From the NCBI GenBank assembly GCA_034933285.1, contig JAYFNT010000004.1, forward strand, positions 1 through 64,000: a stretch of DNA of 64,000 nt, given 5' to 3'. Position 1 is the first letter of the stretch, and every line of letters starts with the position of its first letter. The translations under genes and the position numbers were made by a program. The stretch comes from RPRC01 sp034933285. GTDB lineage: Bacteria > Desulfobacterota > Desulfuromonadia > Geobacterales > Geobacteraceae. The notes beneath the pieces are model-generated. The model made no database searches. It saw only the letters and a program-made list of their open reading frames with translations, and was not told where the DNA came from. Positions 8,326 through 18,422 of the stretch are shown piece by piece.

Positions 8326-9873
8326 TCAGGCATTACCGGAACCTTTCGGCTTAAGAGGAAACAGTAACGTGAAGGTGCTTCCCCTGTCGACTTCACTCTC
8401 GACCCAGATGAATCCTTTGTGGGCATCCATTACCTTACGGCAGAAGGCAAGGCCAAGCCCGCTCCCCTTGGTCTTTCCTTCACGCCTGTGCCTGGCCTGA
8501 ACGAACTTGTCGAAAATCGTGCCCAGCGCCTCCTTGGGTATGCCGACCCCGGTGTCGCTGATCCTCACCATCAGAAAGCGCCCTTCACAGTCTATCCCGT
8601 CTTCAACGGCATAGGTCCCCGGCGGCACGTTGCGCAAAAGTGCGGACACATTATCCATCACCTGAGCGGAAATGCCGATCCTGCCCCCCTCCTGGGTAAA
8701 CTTGAAGGCATTGGACAGGAGATTGCCGAACAGGCGCACCACCTTGTTCCTGTCAACCTGCAGATCGGGAAGATTTTCCGGCAGATCGGCCTTGAGCTCG
8801 ATCCCGGAACGCTCGGCAAGGGTACGAAAAGACAGTGCCATTTTCCTGATCATTGCCCCGATATCTTCACGGGTGAATGCCAGGGACATCTTCCCGGATT
8901 CAAACCGGTAAACGTCAAGGAGAGTGTCGATCATCTCGACCATTTCGCCACAGCTCTCGGTAGCTGATTCCAGATATTCCTTCTGTTCTTCGTTGATCGG
9001 CCCAAGACGCCCTTCCCGGACAAGATCAATCGATCCGACCACAGCGGTGAGTGGGGTCTTCAGATCATGGGTCAGCATGCCCACGAATTCTTCCCGTTCT
9101 TTCTCCAACGCCTTGAGATGGGATATGTCCCGGAGAATTTCCACACTGCCCAGAAGATTGCCCGATGCGCCGAAAAGCGGAGTTGCGCTTGACAGGACGG
9201 GAACCGTCCGGTTACGGATCTTTATGTTGTAAGTAGTGTCGAGGCATGGCGAATGGGTTTGCAGGACAACGATGCACGGGAAATGCGACTGTTGGATATC
9301 CGCCTTTATCAACGACTTTACGGGCATTCCCAGCGGAGCCCCGTGAGCAAGGCCCAGAGCCTCTTCGGTAGCCCTGTTGACACTGATGACGCGGCCTTCG
9401 CAATCAACGGCCACCAACATGTCCGCCATCCCCCCGAGAATGGCCTCCATTTTTTTTCGCTGTTCCTCCAACTGCTCCTGCAGGCGGAGATTTTCTCTCC
9501 TGGTCCTGTTGAATTCAAGGGTCCGCTCTATTTTTTTCAGCAGGTCCTCGCTGGAAAAGGGCTTGGCAATATAATCCAGCGCTCCCTTTTTCATGCTCTC
9601 CACCGCCACATCCTCATTTCCGTGTGCGGTCATCATGATCACAGCCGTGTCATGCAGGGCGGGCCCCAGGTGCTCCAGTACGCTGATACCGTCGAGCTTG
9701 GGCAGCTTGATGTCAAGGAGTATTAGGGAGAAACTCTCTCTGTCAATGATCTCCAATGCCTCCATGCCGTCCTTTGCCCTGGTTGTGGCATACCCCGCAT
9801 CTTCCAGTTGCAGTTTCAGAATGAGAGCGATATCCGCTTCATCATCCACAATGAGTATTCTGTTCTGTTTCAT
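8326..9873 (-). CDS. Receiver-PAS-histidine kinase hybrid
   Basis: 515 residues. The N-terminal CheY-like receiver (residues 1-120) has the acidic pair DDE near 10-12, the phosphoacceptor Asp54 in 'ILLDIKLPKLDG', the conserved T in 'IMMTAHG' and K in 'IAKPFS'. A PAS domain spans about 140-260. The dimerisation/phosphoacceptor helix GMLTHDLKTPL carries His269, and the ATPase has 'NLLSNAFKF', 'DTGVGIP' and 'GSGLGLAFCRKV'. A receiver at the front of a kinase suggests it takes phosphate from, or is tuned by, the membrane kinase whose gene overlaps its start (ATGA). No DNA-binding output domain is present. Confidence 0.9.
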   Translation of the reverse strand: MKQNRILIVDDEADIALILKLQLEDAGYATTRAKDGMEALEIIDRESFSLILLDIKLPKLDGISVLEHLGPALHDTAVIMMTAHGNEDVAVESMKKGALDYIAKPFSSEDLLKKIERTLEFNRTRRENLRLQEQLEEQRKKMEAILGGMADMLVAVDCEGRVISVNRATEEALGLAHGAPLGMPVKSLIKADIQQSHFPCIVVLQTHSPCLDTTYNIKIRNRTVPVLSSATPLFGASGNLLGSVEILRDISHLKALEKEREEFVGMLTHDLKTPLTAVVGSIDLVREGRLGPINEEQKEYLESATESCGEMVEMIDTLLDVYRFESGKMSLAFTREDIGAMIRKMALSFRTLAERSGIELKADLPENLPDLQVDRNKVVRLFGNLLSNAFKFTQEGGRIGISAQVMDNVSALLRNVPPGTYAVEDGIDCEGRFLMVRISDTGVGIPKEALGTIFDKFVQARHRREGKTKGSGLGLAFCRKVMDAHKGFIWVESEVDRGSTFTLLFPLKPKGSGNA

Positions 9874-12143
9874 GCCGGTTCCTCGCTTATCGGAATCGAA
9901 ATACTGAAAATGTTTCCGCCCTCTTTACCCGGCTGGTACTGTATCCTTCCGTGGTGCCGCTCCATTATCTCCCGGCAGATGACCAAACCAAGCCCCGAAT
10001 CCCTCCATTCACGTTCACCCGGTCCATGAAACTGGAAAAAGTTCTGAAACAGCTTGTCGCGGGCGCCCCGCTCGATCACCTTTCCTCGATCACGGACCGA
10101 GATCCTGACGAAACAGCCGTCCTTTGCATCACTCACCGTAACGGATTTTCCCGCCGGAGTGTTCTGTACCGCATTGGAAAGGAGGTTCGTCAGCACTTGT
10201 ATGAGGCGCTCCCCATCACACAGGACATTGGGCAGGCCCTCTTCGCAATCATTCAGGATCTCCACCCCGTGGCCGGCGGCAAATTCCGCTACTTCTTCCA
10301 TGGCCGAAGATACCAGTCTGTTTACTGCCGCGGGCTTCAGCCGGAGATCAAACCTGCCCGATTCCATTCTTGATATGTCCAGGATATCGGTAATAAGCTT
10401 CACGAGCCTGTTTGTATTGCGGAAACAGACTTCGAGCAGTTCCCTTTCAGTTTCCTTCAACCCAGTTTCCCTGCCCAGAATAAACTGCAGAGAGCCCTTC
10501 ATTGAAGTAAGCGGGGTCTTCAACTCATGGGACACAGTGGAGATGAATTCCGTCTTCATGCGGGCAATCTCGTCTTCGTGGGTAACGTCCCTTACCGACA
10601 TGACAATCCCGGCAAATTCCCAGAGCTGGTCAAGGAGGGGCGAAAGGCTCACCCGCAGCTTTTTCCTGCCTATGGACACTTCTTTTTCCCCGCCTGCCAA
10701 CAGGTCACCTGTACGCATGTCGCGAATACTCAGTATGAGTTGATGAAATCCTCCCTTTACATCTATTTCATCAACCGAGCGGCTGATCATCTTGTACGGC
10801 GCAATTCCGAAGATCTTCTGTGCCGCTGAATTGAAAACAATCACCCTATTGTCGCGGTCGGTAACCACAACCCCTTCCACCATACTCGCGAGGATCGCCT
10901 CGAGCCTGCCCTTTTCCATCTGCAGTTCAGAAGTTCTTTCCAGGACCTTTGTCTCAAGAAGCTCATTCATCTCGTGCAGACAGCGGTTCAGCACTTCCAG
11001 ATCAATGGTCTTGCTGTTGATCGTCCTGTTCCTGTCCTGCAGCGCTTCAGCCATACTGTTGAAAGAATTAGCCAGAATGCTGAACTCGTCATTGCCTGCC
11101 ACTTGAACGCGGTAATCCAGGTTGCCCGATTCGATGCACTTTACCCCCAGGGACAATTCCCTCAGAGGTATGGAGAGACGACGGGATGCCACAAAAGCGA
11201 TGCCAAAGGCGAGCAGAATGCCGAAAACTCCGGATGCAACCATGTTTCCCAGGTATTGGCCGCGCATCCTGTTCAAATATTCCTTGGAAATGGCAACGGA
11301 AAGGGAGCCGACCAACTCGCCCTTGAAATTCCTTATGGGCTCGAAAGCGGCCTGATAGGGAAGGTTGTCAATCCTGACCTCGCCGGTGTATGTCGAGCCG
11401 GAGGACAGTACTGGAATTATCGCTTCCTTGCTGGATGCGGGCAGATAGAACTTTTCGCCGCCTTCACCCGACACCTTCAGTCTGCTCGTCGTTACCATGA
11501 CCTCCAGGTCGTGGCCGATTGTCTTCCTGATCTGATAGGGTATTACGATGTCCCTGGAAATGGAAACCCCGGCCACTAGGGCACCGACAGTCTCTCCTAA
11601 GTCATCAGCCACCGGGATGACGACTGTTGTCACAATGGTATCGGGATCCGTGCTTCTTCCCTGGACGAGTAGGCCGGGTGGCGCCTTTTCATAGGAGATG
11701 ATCGGCTCCCGCTTTCTTTCGGCCTCCTTGACAAGGTAGTCCAGGGCGTGCCGGTATCCGCTTCGCCATTTTCCGTAGCTCACAAGCACCTTGCCGTCGG
11801 GTTCGACAAAGTCCGCGAACTGCAGAAAGGGCAGGGCTTTCACTATGCTGATCAATACTCCAGAAAGTTCGTCGCTGTCTCGCTTTTTCAGATACTGCTT
11901 CACCTTCGGCCGTGAAACGGAAACAAGCAGAGAAGATGATATCTGACTGGCGCCAGCGTGGAAGTGGTAGCGGACAAAGCCGAGGTTGGTCTCAAGATCC
12001 CGCGTTATCTTTTCATCAAGGGATGCTTCGAGTTGCCTGATGGTAAGGAACAGCAGGATGACGTAGGAAACCAGGATGGCCAGCAGGATGGACAGAAACA
12101 GCTTCACGCGTATGGAGAGCCGAAATTTCATGGTCGATACCAT
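9870..12143 (-). CDS. Membrane sensor histidine kinase (dCache-like/HAMP/PAS)
   Basis: 757 residues. A transmembrane helix at about residues 12-32 (VKLFLSILLAILVSYVILLF) and a second near 300-322 bracket a roughly 265-residue periplasmic sensor of the double-Cache type. A HAMP linker ('SRRLSIPLRELSLGVKCIESGNLDYR'-like) and a PAS domain (about 430-520) follow. The H-box is 'STVSHELKTPLTSMKG' with His539, and the ATPase has 'NLLSNAVQNTP' and 'DSGLGLVICREIM'. The glycine-rich N2 box reads DRGKVI rather than DxGxGI, a departure that may affect activity. An alternative ATG at 12131 (MKFRLSIR) is equally possible. It heads the three-kinase set downstream of gpsA. Confidence 0.9.
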   Translation of the reverse strand: MVSTMKFRLSIRVKLFLSILLAILVSYVILLFLTIRQLEASLDEKITRDLETNLGFVRYHFHAGASQISSSLLVSVSRPKVKQYLKKRDSDELSGVLISIVKALPFLQFADFVEPDGKVLVSYGKWRSGYRHALDYLVKEAERKREPIISYEKAPPGLLVQGRSTDPDTIVTTVVIPVADDLGETVGALVAGVSISRDIVIPYQIRKTIGHDLEVMVTTSRLKVSGEGGEKFYLPASSKEAIIPVLSSGSTYTGEVRIDNLPYQAAFEPIRNFKGELVGSLSVAISKEYLNRMRGQYLGNMVASGVFGILLAFGIAFVASRRLSIPLRELSLGVKCIESGNLDYRVQVAGNDEFSILANSFNSMAEALQDRNRTINSKTIDLEVLNRCLHEMNELLETKVLERTSELQMEKGRLEAILASMVEGVVVTDRDNRVIVFNSAAQKIFGIAPYKMISRSVDEIDVKGGFHQLILSIRDMRTGDLLAGGEKEVSIGRKKLRVSLSPLLDQLWEFAGIVMSVRDVTHEDEIARMKTEFISTVSHELKTPLTSMKGSLQFILGRETGLKETERELLEVCFRNTNRLVKLITDILDISRMESGRFDLRLKPAAVNRLVSSAMEEVAEFAAGHGVEILNDCEEGLPNVLCDGERLIQVLTNLLSNAVQNTPAGKSVTVSDAKDGCFVRISVRDRGKVIERGARDKLFQNFFQFHGPGEREWRDSGLGLVICREIMERHHGRIQYQPGKEGGNIFSISIPISEEPA

Positions 12144-12215
12144 GACGAAGGCAAGGCGAAGGGGAAAACCCGCCGCGGTTCGTCTGGGTTAACCTCCCGG
12201 TTGACTGTCTGTTGA

Positions 12216-13229
12216 TTAACCGAATTCCACGCCTTCCTCTTTAAGGTTCCGGGTCATCAGGTCCAATACGGCCTGCCGGGGCGACTTGTCTTCATACAGA
12301 ACCCGGTAAACCTGTTCGGTGATGGGCATTTCCACGCCGAGTCGCTGTGCCAGCCGATAAGTGGATTCAGCCGTTTTGACCCCTTCGGCCACCATGCGCA
12401 TTCCCGCCAGTATCTCGGCCAGTTTCATCCCTTCGCCGAGCTTCACCCCGACCGTGCGATTCCTTGACAGGTCTCCCGTGCAGGTCAGCACCAAGTCCCC
12501 CATCCCGGCCAGTCCGGCGAATGTCGCGGCATGTCCGCCCATGGCAAGCCCCAGTCGCGCCATCTCGGCCAGTCCTCTGGTTATCAACGCAGCCCTCGGA
12601 TTGTATCCAAGGCCCAGTCCATCGGAAATTCCCGCAGCTATGGCAATGACATTCTTGATCGAGCCGCCCAGTTCCACGCCGATCATGTCGTTGTTGGTGT
12701 AGACCCGGAAACATGGAGTTGAAAACGCTTCCTGGATACTGCGGGCAACTGCCTGGTCGGGTGAAGCGGCCACAACCGCCGTCGGCATGTCGAGCGCCAC
12801 TTCTCTCGCAAAACTGGGCCCGGACAGAACGGAAAACCTGGAAAACAGCCTGGGCGGCAGAAGTTCCGAGAAAACCTGGGATATGGTCATCAGTGTCTCA
12901 AGTTCGATGCCTTTCGCAGCATTGACCAGTAATGCGCCTTCGCCGAGAAAGGGAAGCGTCCCTTTGATGACACCCCTGACAACCTGTGTGGGAGAAACGA
13001 ACAGAACGAGCTCTTTCCCTTCTGCCGCCACCTGGAGAGAGCTGGTGAATTTCAGACGGTCAGTCAGGGGTATCCCGGGAAGAAATGTGGAATTGACGCG
13101 AGTGGCGGCCATTTCCTTCACCAGATCTTCCTCATACGCCCAGAGGGTCACATCGTGGCCTTTCCTGGCAAGAAGATTGGCCAGCGTCGTCCCCCAGCTT
13201 CCGGCGCCGATCACTCCAATATTGAGCAT
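12216..13229 (-). CDS. gpsA: NAD(P)H-dependent glycerol-3-phosphate dehydrogenase
   Basis: Reduces dihydroxyacetone phosphate to sn-glycerol-3-phosphate for phospholipid synthesis. 337 residues. The N-terminal Rossmann motif is GAGSWGTTLANLLARKGH. 'LVNAAKGIE', 'LSGPSFAREVA' and the catalytic-lysine segment 'GGSIKNVIAIAAG' are all present, as is the C-terminal 'PITEQVYRVLYEDKSP'. The ATG at 13229 has an AGGAGG site at ideal spacing. It lies 136 bp downstream of gyrA, which fits the conserved origin-proximal order known in Geobacter-type genomes. Confidence 0.96.
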   Translation of the reverse strand: MLNIGVIGAGSWGTTLANLLARKGHDVTLWAYEEDLVKEMAATRVNSTFLPGIPLTDRLKFTSSLQVAAEGKELVLFVSPTQVVRGVIKGTLPFLGEGALLVNAAKGIELETLMTISQVFSELLPPRLFSRFSVLSGPSFAREVALDMPTAVVAASPDQAVARSIQEAFSTPCFRVYTNNDMIGVELGGSIKNVIAIAAGISDGLGLGYNPRAALITRGLAEMARLGLAMGGHAATFAGLAGMGDLVLTCTGDLSRNRTVGVKLGEGMKLAEILAGMRMVAEGVKTAESTYRLAQRLGVEMPITEQVYRVLYEDKSPRQAVLDLMTRNLKEEGVEFG

Positions 13230-13365
13230 AATTCCTCCTCTGGTTCCCCCTTCATCGGAGAAAGCAGCGTCACCCGCAATTCACCTGCAATTCGATATTC
13301 TCCGCCTATGCGGCAAGATGTGACACGTAAAATATAACCGCACCGGAAATCCCGGAACGCAGATG

Positions 13366-15939
13366 TCAGTCTTCTTCAATCGTTTCCGTGTCGACTTCGG
13401 CAGCCGGCTCATCCACCGGCTCTTCCCCATCATCGCTGTCATCCTTCTCGGCAAGCCGGGCCACCGCGACGATCCTTTCCTGCTCCTCGGTGACCATCAG
13501 GCGCACACCCTGGGTATTGCGGCCGATCACGGAAAAACCGGCCACCGGCATCCGGATGATCTTGCCCTGGTCGGTTATGAGCATCATATCGTTTTCGTCA
13601 GTCACCTGGTTGATATCGACGACGTATCCGTTCCTATCCGTGGTCTTGATGGTGATGATACCTTTGCCTCCGCGGCTTTGCAAGCGGTATTCATCAAGGT
13701 TGGTCCGCTTCCCGAAGCCGTTTTCGGTGACGGTGAATATGGTTGAGGAAGCGGTGTTCGGATTGATGATCTCCATGCCGATTACCACGTCGTCATCCAT
13801 CAGGGTCATCCCCCTTACCCCGCGGGAAACGCGCCCCATGGGTCGGGCGTCCTTTTCATGGAAACGTATGGATTTGCCGTGGCGGGAGGCGAGCAGCACG
13901 TCCTGCCGTCCGTCGGTGATGGCAACGCCTATCAGTTTGTCATCCTCGTCCAGATTTACTGCGATGATTCCGCCGCTCCTGATGTTGGCATATTCCTTGA
14001 GCGGACTCTTCTTTACCACTCCCCGGCGGGTGGCCATGATCAGGTTCCGATCGTCTTCGAAACCCTTGATTGAGAGGATGGCGGCTATATTCTCTTCTGA
14101 CTGGAGGTTCAGCAGGTTGACGATGGCCTTGCCGCGGGTTGCCCTGCCTCCCTCGGGGATCTCGTAGACCTTGAGGAGATAGACCCGTCCGGTGTCGGTG
14201 AAAAACATCATGAAGTCCTTGCTGGAAGCAATGAACAGATGTTCAACGAAATCCTCCTCTTTGGTCTTCATGCCCGACTTTCCCTTGCCGCCCCGACGCT
14301 GTGCCCGATACTGTGAAACGGCAGTCCGTTTGATATAGCCGGTATGGGAAACCGTCACCACCACGTCCTCCTCGACAATGGTGTCTTCCAGGGAAATCTC
14401 CGCTGTCTGGTCTACGATCTCGGTGCGGCGTTCGTCGCCGAATTTCTCCTTGACCTCGGTGAGTTCGCCCACGATGATCTTCAGGATTTCAGCTTCTGAA
14501 GCAAGAATCTCTTTCAGACGGGCAATGTACTTGAGAATGTCGGCATATTCCTGAAGAATCTTTTCCCGCTCCAGGCCGGTCAGGCGTTGCAGGCGCATCT
14601 CCAGTATGGCCTGGGCCTGCTTGTCCGAAAGGTGCACGCTCGGGGCAAAGACAGAGCCGGGAATCCCCAGCTTGCGCAGGTAGTCGGGATCTGAGAAGTT
14701 CCCTGCCATGAGCCCCGCCTTGGCTTCCTCGGGATTCGTCGATGCACGGATCAGTTCGATCACAGCGTCCAGCCAGTCCAGGGCGATCTTGAGACCTTCC
14801 AGGATATGGGCCCTGGCCTCGGCCTTTTTCAGTTCGAAGATGGTGCGGCGGGTCACGATCTCGCGACGGTGGTCGACGAAGTGCACCATTGCGTCGCGGA
14901 GAGTCAGAACCCTGGGCCGCCCTCCGACGATGGCCAGCATGTTGATGCCGAAAGAGCACTGCATCTGGGTCTGCTTGTAGAGGTGGTTGAGGATGACCTG
15001 GGGGTTCTCGTCCCTCTTCAGGTCGATCACGATGCGCATGCCGTCGCGGTCTGACTCGTCGCGCAGATCCGCGATCCCTTCGATCTTCTTTTCCCGCACC
15101 AGTTCGGCAATCTTGGCCACGAGGTTCGCCTTGTTCACCTGGTAGGGAATCTCGGTTACGATGATGGACTGGCGCTCGGTCTTTTTCTGGGTTTCAATGA
15201 AGACCCGCGCCCGCATCTGAACGATGCCGCGTCCGGTCCTGTATGCCTGGAGGATTCCTTCACGGCCATATATGAAACCGCCCGTGGGAAAGTCCGGGCC
15301 CGGAACAAGGAAGAGGAGCTCGTCCAATTCAATGTTGGGGTTGCGGATCAGGGCGATTATGCCGTCGATTACCTCGGACAGGTTGTGGGGCGGTATGTTG
15401 GTTGCCATACCGACGGCGATTCCGGCCGAGCCGTTTACCAGCAGGTTCGGGAACTTGGCGGGCAGGACCAGCGGCTCCTGGAGCGAACCGTCATAGTTCT
15501 CCCCCATGTCCACGGTTTCCTTGTCCAGATCTTCCAGCAGCTCGTGAGCAAGCCGGGACATGCGGATCTCGGTGTAACGCATGGCTGCGGGAGAGTCGCC
15601 GTCCACCGAGCCGAAATTCCCCTGTCCGTGCACGAGCGGATAACGCAGCGAAAAGTCCTGCGCCATGCGGACGATGGTGTCGTAGGCAGCGGTGTCGCCG
15701 TGAGGGTGATACTTACCGATCACATCACCGACCACGCGGGCCGATTTCTTGAACGGCTTGTTCCAGTCGTTCCCCATGTCGTACATGGCGTAGAGGCAGC
15801 GCCGGTGCACCGGTTTGAGCCCGTCCCTCACGTCGGGAAGAGCGCGGCCGATGATGACGCTCATGGCATAATCCATGTACGAGCGTTTCATCTCGTCTTC
15901 GATGTTGATGGAGGTTTTGTTGATGGTGGTTTCGAGCAT
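13366..15939 (-). CDS. gyrA: DNA gyrase subunit A
   Basis: 857 residues, full length. The catalytic tyrosine is Tyr122 in 'AAMRYTEIRMS'. The quinolone-determining region reads HGDTAAYDTIVR, with Thr83 and Asp87 at the positions equivalent to E. coli Ser83/Asp87. The GyrA-box QRRGGKGK occurs at the start of the C-terminal beta-pinwheel, followed by further pinwheel repeats. The protein ends in a strongly acidic tail (DDSDDGEEPVDEP...), a regulatory tail in other GyrA proteins. AGAGG precedes the ATG. It lies 94 bp downstream of gyrB and forms the A2B2 supercoiling enzyme with it. Confidence 0.98.
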   Translation of the reverse strand: MLETTINKTSINIEDEMKRSYMDYAMSVIIGRALPDVRDGLKPVHRRCLYAMYDMGNDWNKPFKKSARVVGDVIGKYHPHGDTAAYDTIVRMAQDFSLRYPLVHGQGNFGSVDGDSPAAMRYTEIRMSRLAHELLEDLDKETVDMGENYDGSLQEPLVLPAKFPNLLVNGSAGIAVGMATNIPPHNLSEVIDGIIALIRNPNIELDELLFLVPGPDFPTGGFIYGREGILQAYRTGRGIVQMRARVFIETQKKTERQSIIVTEIPYQVNKANLVAKIAELVREKKIEGIADLRDESDRDGMRIVIDLKRDENPQVILNHLYKQTQMQCSFGINMLAIVGGRPRVLTLRDAMVHFVDHRREIVTRRTIFELKKAEARAHILEGLKIALDWLDAVIELIRASTNPEEAKAGLMAGNFSDPDYLRKLGIPGSVFAPSVHLSDKQAQAILEMRLQRLTGLEREKILQEYADILKYIARLKEILASEAEILKIIVGELTEVKEKFGDERRTEIVDQTAEISLEDTIVEEDVVVTVSHTGYIKRTAVSQYRAQRRGGKGKSGMKTKEEDFVEHLFIASSKDFMMFFTDTGRVYLLKVYEIPEGGRATRGKAIVNLLNLQSEENIAAILSIKGFEDDRNLIMATRRGVVKKSPLKEYANIRSGGIIAVNLDEDDKLIGVAITDGRQDVLLASRHGKSIRFHEKDARPMGRVSRGVRGMTLMDDDVVIGMEIINPNTASSTIFTVTENGFGKRTNLDEYRLQSRGGKGIITIKTTDRNGYVVDINQVTDENDMMLITDQGKIIRMPVAGFSVIGRNTQGVRLMVTEEQERIVAVARLAEKDDSDDGEEPVDEPAAEVDTETIEED

Positions 15940-16033
15940 TACAACCTCTTATAAGGCCAACAGCCCATGGTATAAAGTCAAAGGTTCTTAGAGCCCCTTT
16001 TGCCTCATTGCCCTGTGCCTTGTGCCAGTTTTT

Positions 16034-18421
16034 TTATATATCAAGATTCGATACGTTCAAAGCATTCTGTTCGATGAAATCCCTTCGCGGTTCCACTTGG
16101 TCCCCCATGAGGACGGTGAAAACATTGTCCGCCTCCACGGCGTCCTCGATCTTCACCTGCAGGAGAGTGCGGTTGGTGGGTTCCATGGTGGTCTCCCAGA
16201 GCTGGTCCGGGTTCATCTCGCCCAAGCCTTTGTAACGCTGGATGCTGAGACCTTTCTTGGCGCTGTCCATGAAGAAGGAAAGCAGGTCAAGACCGATAGT
16301 GGTCGAAAACAGCTCCTTGCCCTCGCTGGAAACCACTGCCCGTCCGTTCCCGAAGATATCCCTGACCTTCTTGAAGCTCTCGTTGAGGAGGCCGTACTCA
16401 TGGGAACTGATTATGTCCACCGTATGACTGTCAACGGCAATCCGCAGGTTGTCGAGCCGGACTATGATACGACCGTCGTCAAGAACCTTGCATTCGGCGC
16501 CCTCATAGACATCGGCAATATTGGCCATTTTCGGAGCAAGGCCCTCCAGATCTTCAATGCTCCCGGTTACACTGAGCCGCAGCAGAACCCTCACCAGATC
16601 CTCATTTATACCCTTGCGCACGACCTTGTCCAGAAGCGTGCGGTATTCTACCAGCTGCTTGATCAGGGGTATGATCTGTTTCCCGGTGTAGCTCTTCGAG
16701 CCGTCTTCGAGGAACAGGGTCGTATCCTCCGTTCCCTCTTCCAGAAGGTAATTCTGCAGGGCCGCCTCGTTCCTGAGATAGAGTTCCTTCTTGCCCCGCT
16801 TCACCTTGTACAGTGGGGGCTGGGCGATGTAGAGATGGCCACGCTCCACGATCTGCGGCATCTGGCGGAAGAAGAAGGTGAGCAGCAGGGTAAGGATGTG
16901 GGAGCCGTCCACGTCGGCGTCAGTCATGACTATAATTCGGTGATAACGCAGTTTTGCCACATCGAAGTCGTCTTTGCCGATGCCGGTGCCGAGAGCTGTT
17001 ATCAGAGTGCCGATTTCCTGGGAAGAGAGCATCTTGTCAAAGCGGGCCTTCTCCACATTGAGGATCTTTCCCTTCAGGGGCAGTATCGCCTGGAACTTCC
17101 GGTCTCTTCCCTGCTTGGCGCTACCCCCCGCGGAATCTCCCTCCACCAGGTAAAGTTCGCACAGTGCCGGGTCGCGCTCCTGGCAGTCGGCCAGTTTTCC
17201 CGGAAGGTTAGAGACATCGAGGGCGCCCTTCCTGCGGGTCAGTTCCCTGGCCCTGCGGGCTGCTTCCCGTGCCCTGGCTGCATCGATGGACTTTTCCAGG
17301 ATCCTCTTGGCAATCGATGGGTTCTCCTCAAGGAAAACCGCGAGCTTCTCGTTCATGAGGGACTCGACATAGCCCTTGACTTCCGAATTGCCGAGCTTTG
17401 TCTTGGTCTGCCCTTCAAACTGGGGCTGTGGAATCTTTACTGATATGACCGCTGTCAGCCCTTCCCTGAGATCCTCGCCTGAAATGGAAACCTTCACGTT
17501 CTTCAGCAGGTTGTTCGCCGCAGCATAAGAATTCATGGTCCTGGTCAGGGCTGCACGGAAACCGATGAGATGGGTTCCGCCTTCATGGGTGTTTATGTTG
17601 TTGGCAAAGGAGAACACCTTTTCATCGTAGGAGTCGTTGTACTGTAGAGCGAGTTCCATTTCAACTCCGCTCTTGTCGCCGCTTATGTAAATCGGTTTCG
17701 GATGAAGGGGGGTGCGGTTACGGTTCAGGTATTCCACAAAGGAGACAATGCCGCCCTCATAGTGAAATTCATGCCGCTTTCCATCTTCTCTTTCGTCGGT
17801 TATCGCAATCTTCACTCCTGCGTTCAGGAAAGCAAGTTCACGCAGACGCTGGGAAAGGACGTCGAAGGAGAACTCAGTCGTTTCAAAGATCTCTTCATCC
17901 GGAAGGAACCTTATCTTCGTGCCTCTTTTTTTTGTCTCCCCGGCAACCGCGAGTGGACTTTGGGGTTCACCCCGGCGATAGGACTGTTGGAATATCTTTC
18001 CATCCCTTCGTATTTCCAACTCCAACAGGGAGGACAGCGCATTTACAACGGATACACCCACTCCGTGCAATCCGCCTGACACCTTGTAAGACGTATTGTC
18101 GAACTTGCCTCCAGCATGGAGAACAGTGAGCACGACTTCCGCTGCCGACCGTCCCTCGGTTGGATGAATGTCGGTCGGTATGCCCCGCCCGTTGTCAACC
18201 ACGGAAACCGAACCGTCCAGATGAATGGTTACATTTACTTCGTTGCAGTAACCGGCAAGTGCCTCATCGATGGAATTGTCCACAACCTCGTACACGAGAT
18301 GGTGCAGCCCCTGCGCCGATGTGGAGCCGATATACATGGCAGGGCGTTTTCGCACCGCCGACAGTCCTTCGAGAACCTTGATCTTGTCAGCGCCGTAATC
18401 ATTGATAATTTCGTCGGACAT
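16034..18421 (-). CDS. gyrB: DNA gyrase subunit B
   Basis: 795 residues. The GHKL ATPase domain begins 'LEGLSAVRKRPAMYIGST', has the ATP-binding 'EVVDNSIDEALAG' and 'DNGRGIP' blocks, and a transducer domain with 'ISVKIPQPQFEGQTK'. The TOPRIM domain is marked by LVEGDSAGGSAKQGRD and by the acidic metal-binding DADVDGSHI. The C-terminal 'QRYKGLGEMNPDQLWETTM' is diagnostic of GyrB/ParE. One base separates it from recF upstream, so the recF-gyrB junction is tightly coupled. Confidence 0.98.
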   Translation of the reverse strand: MSDEIINDYGADKIKVLEGLSAVRKRPAMYIGSTSAQGLHHLVYEVVDNSIDEALAGYCNEVNVTIHLDGSVSVVDNGRGIPTDIHPTEGRSAAEVVLTVLHAGGKFDNTSYKVSGGLHGVGVSVVNALSSLLELEIRRDGKIFQQSYRRGEPQSPLAVAGETKKRGTKIRFLPDEEIFETTEFSFDVLSQRLRELAFLNAGVKIAITDEREDGKRHEFHYEGGIVSFVEYLNRNRTPLHPKPIYISGDKSGVEMELALQYNDSYDEKVFSFANNINTHEGGTHLIGFRAALTRTMNSYAAANNLLKNVKVSISGEDLREGLTAVISVKIPQPQFEGQTKTKLGNSEVKGYVESLMNEKLAVFLEENPSIAKRILEKSIDAARAREAARRARELTRRKGALDVSNLPGKLADCQERDPALCELYLVEGDSAGGSAKQGRDRKFQAILPLKGKILNVEKARFDKMLSSQEIGTLITALGTGIGKDDFDVAKLRYHRIIVMTDADVDGSHILTLLLTFFFRQMPQIVERGHLYIAQPPLYKVKRGKKELYLRNEAALQNYLLEEGTEDTTLFLEDGSKSYTGKQIIPLIKQLVEYRTLLDKVVRKGINEDLVRVLLRLSVTGSIEDLEGLAPKMANIADVYEGAECKVLDDGRIIVRLDNLRIAVDSHTVDIISSHEYGLLNESFKKVRDIFGNGRAVVSSEGKELFSTTIGLDLLSFFMDSAKKGLSIQRYKGLGEMNPDQLWETTMEPTNRTLLQVKIEDAVEADNVFTVLMGDQVEPRRDFIEQNALNVSNLDI

Positions 18422-18422
18422 T

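Noticed and set aside
16022..17443. Long plus-strand open frame of 473 codons across gyrB
   Set aside because: It is antisense to an unmistakable gyrB; codon structure of the minus strand explains the open frame.
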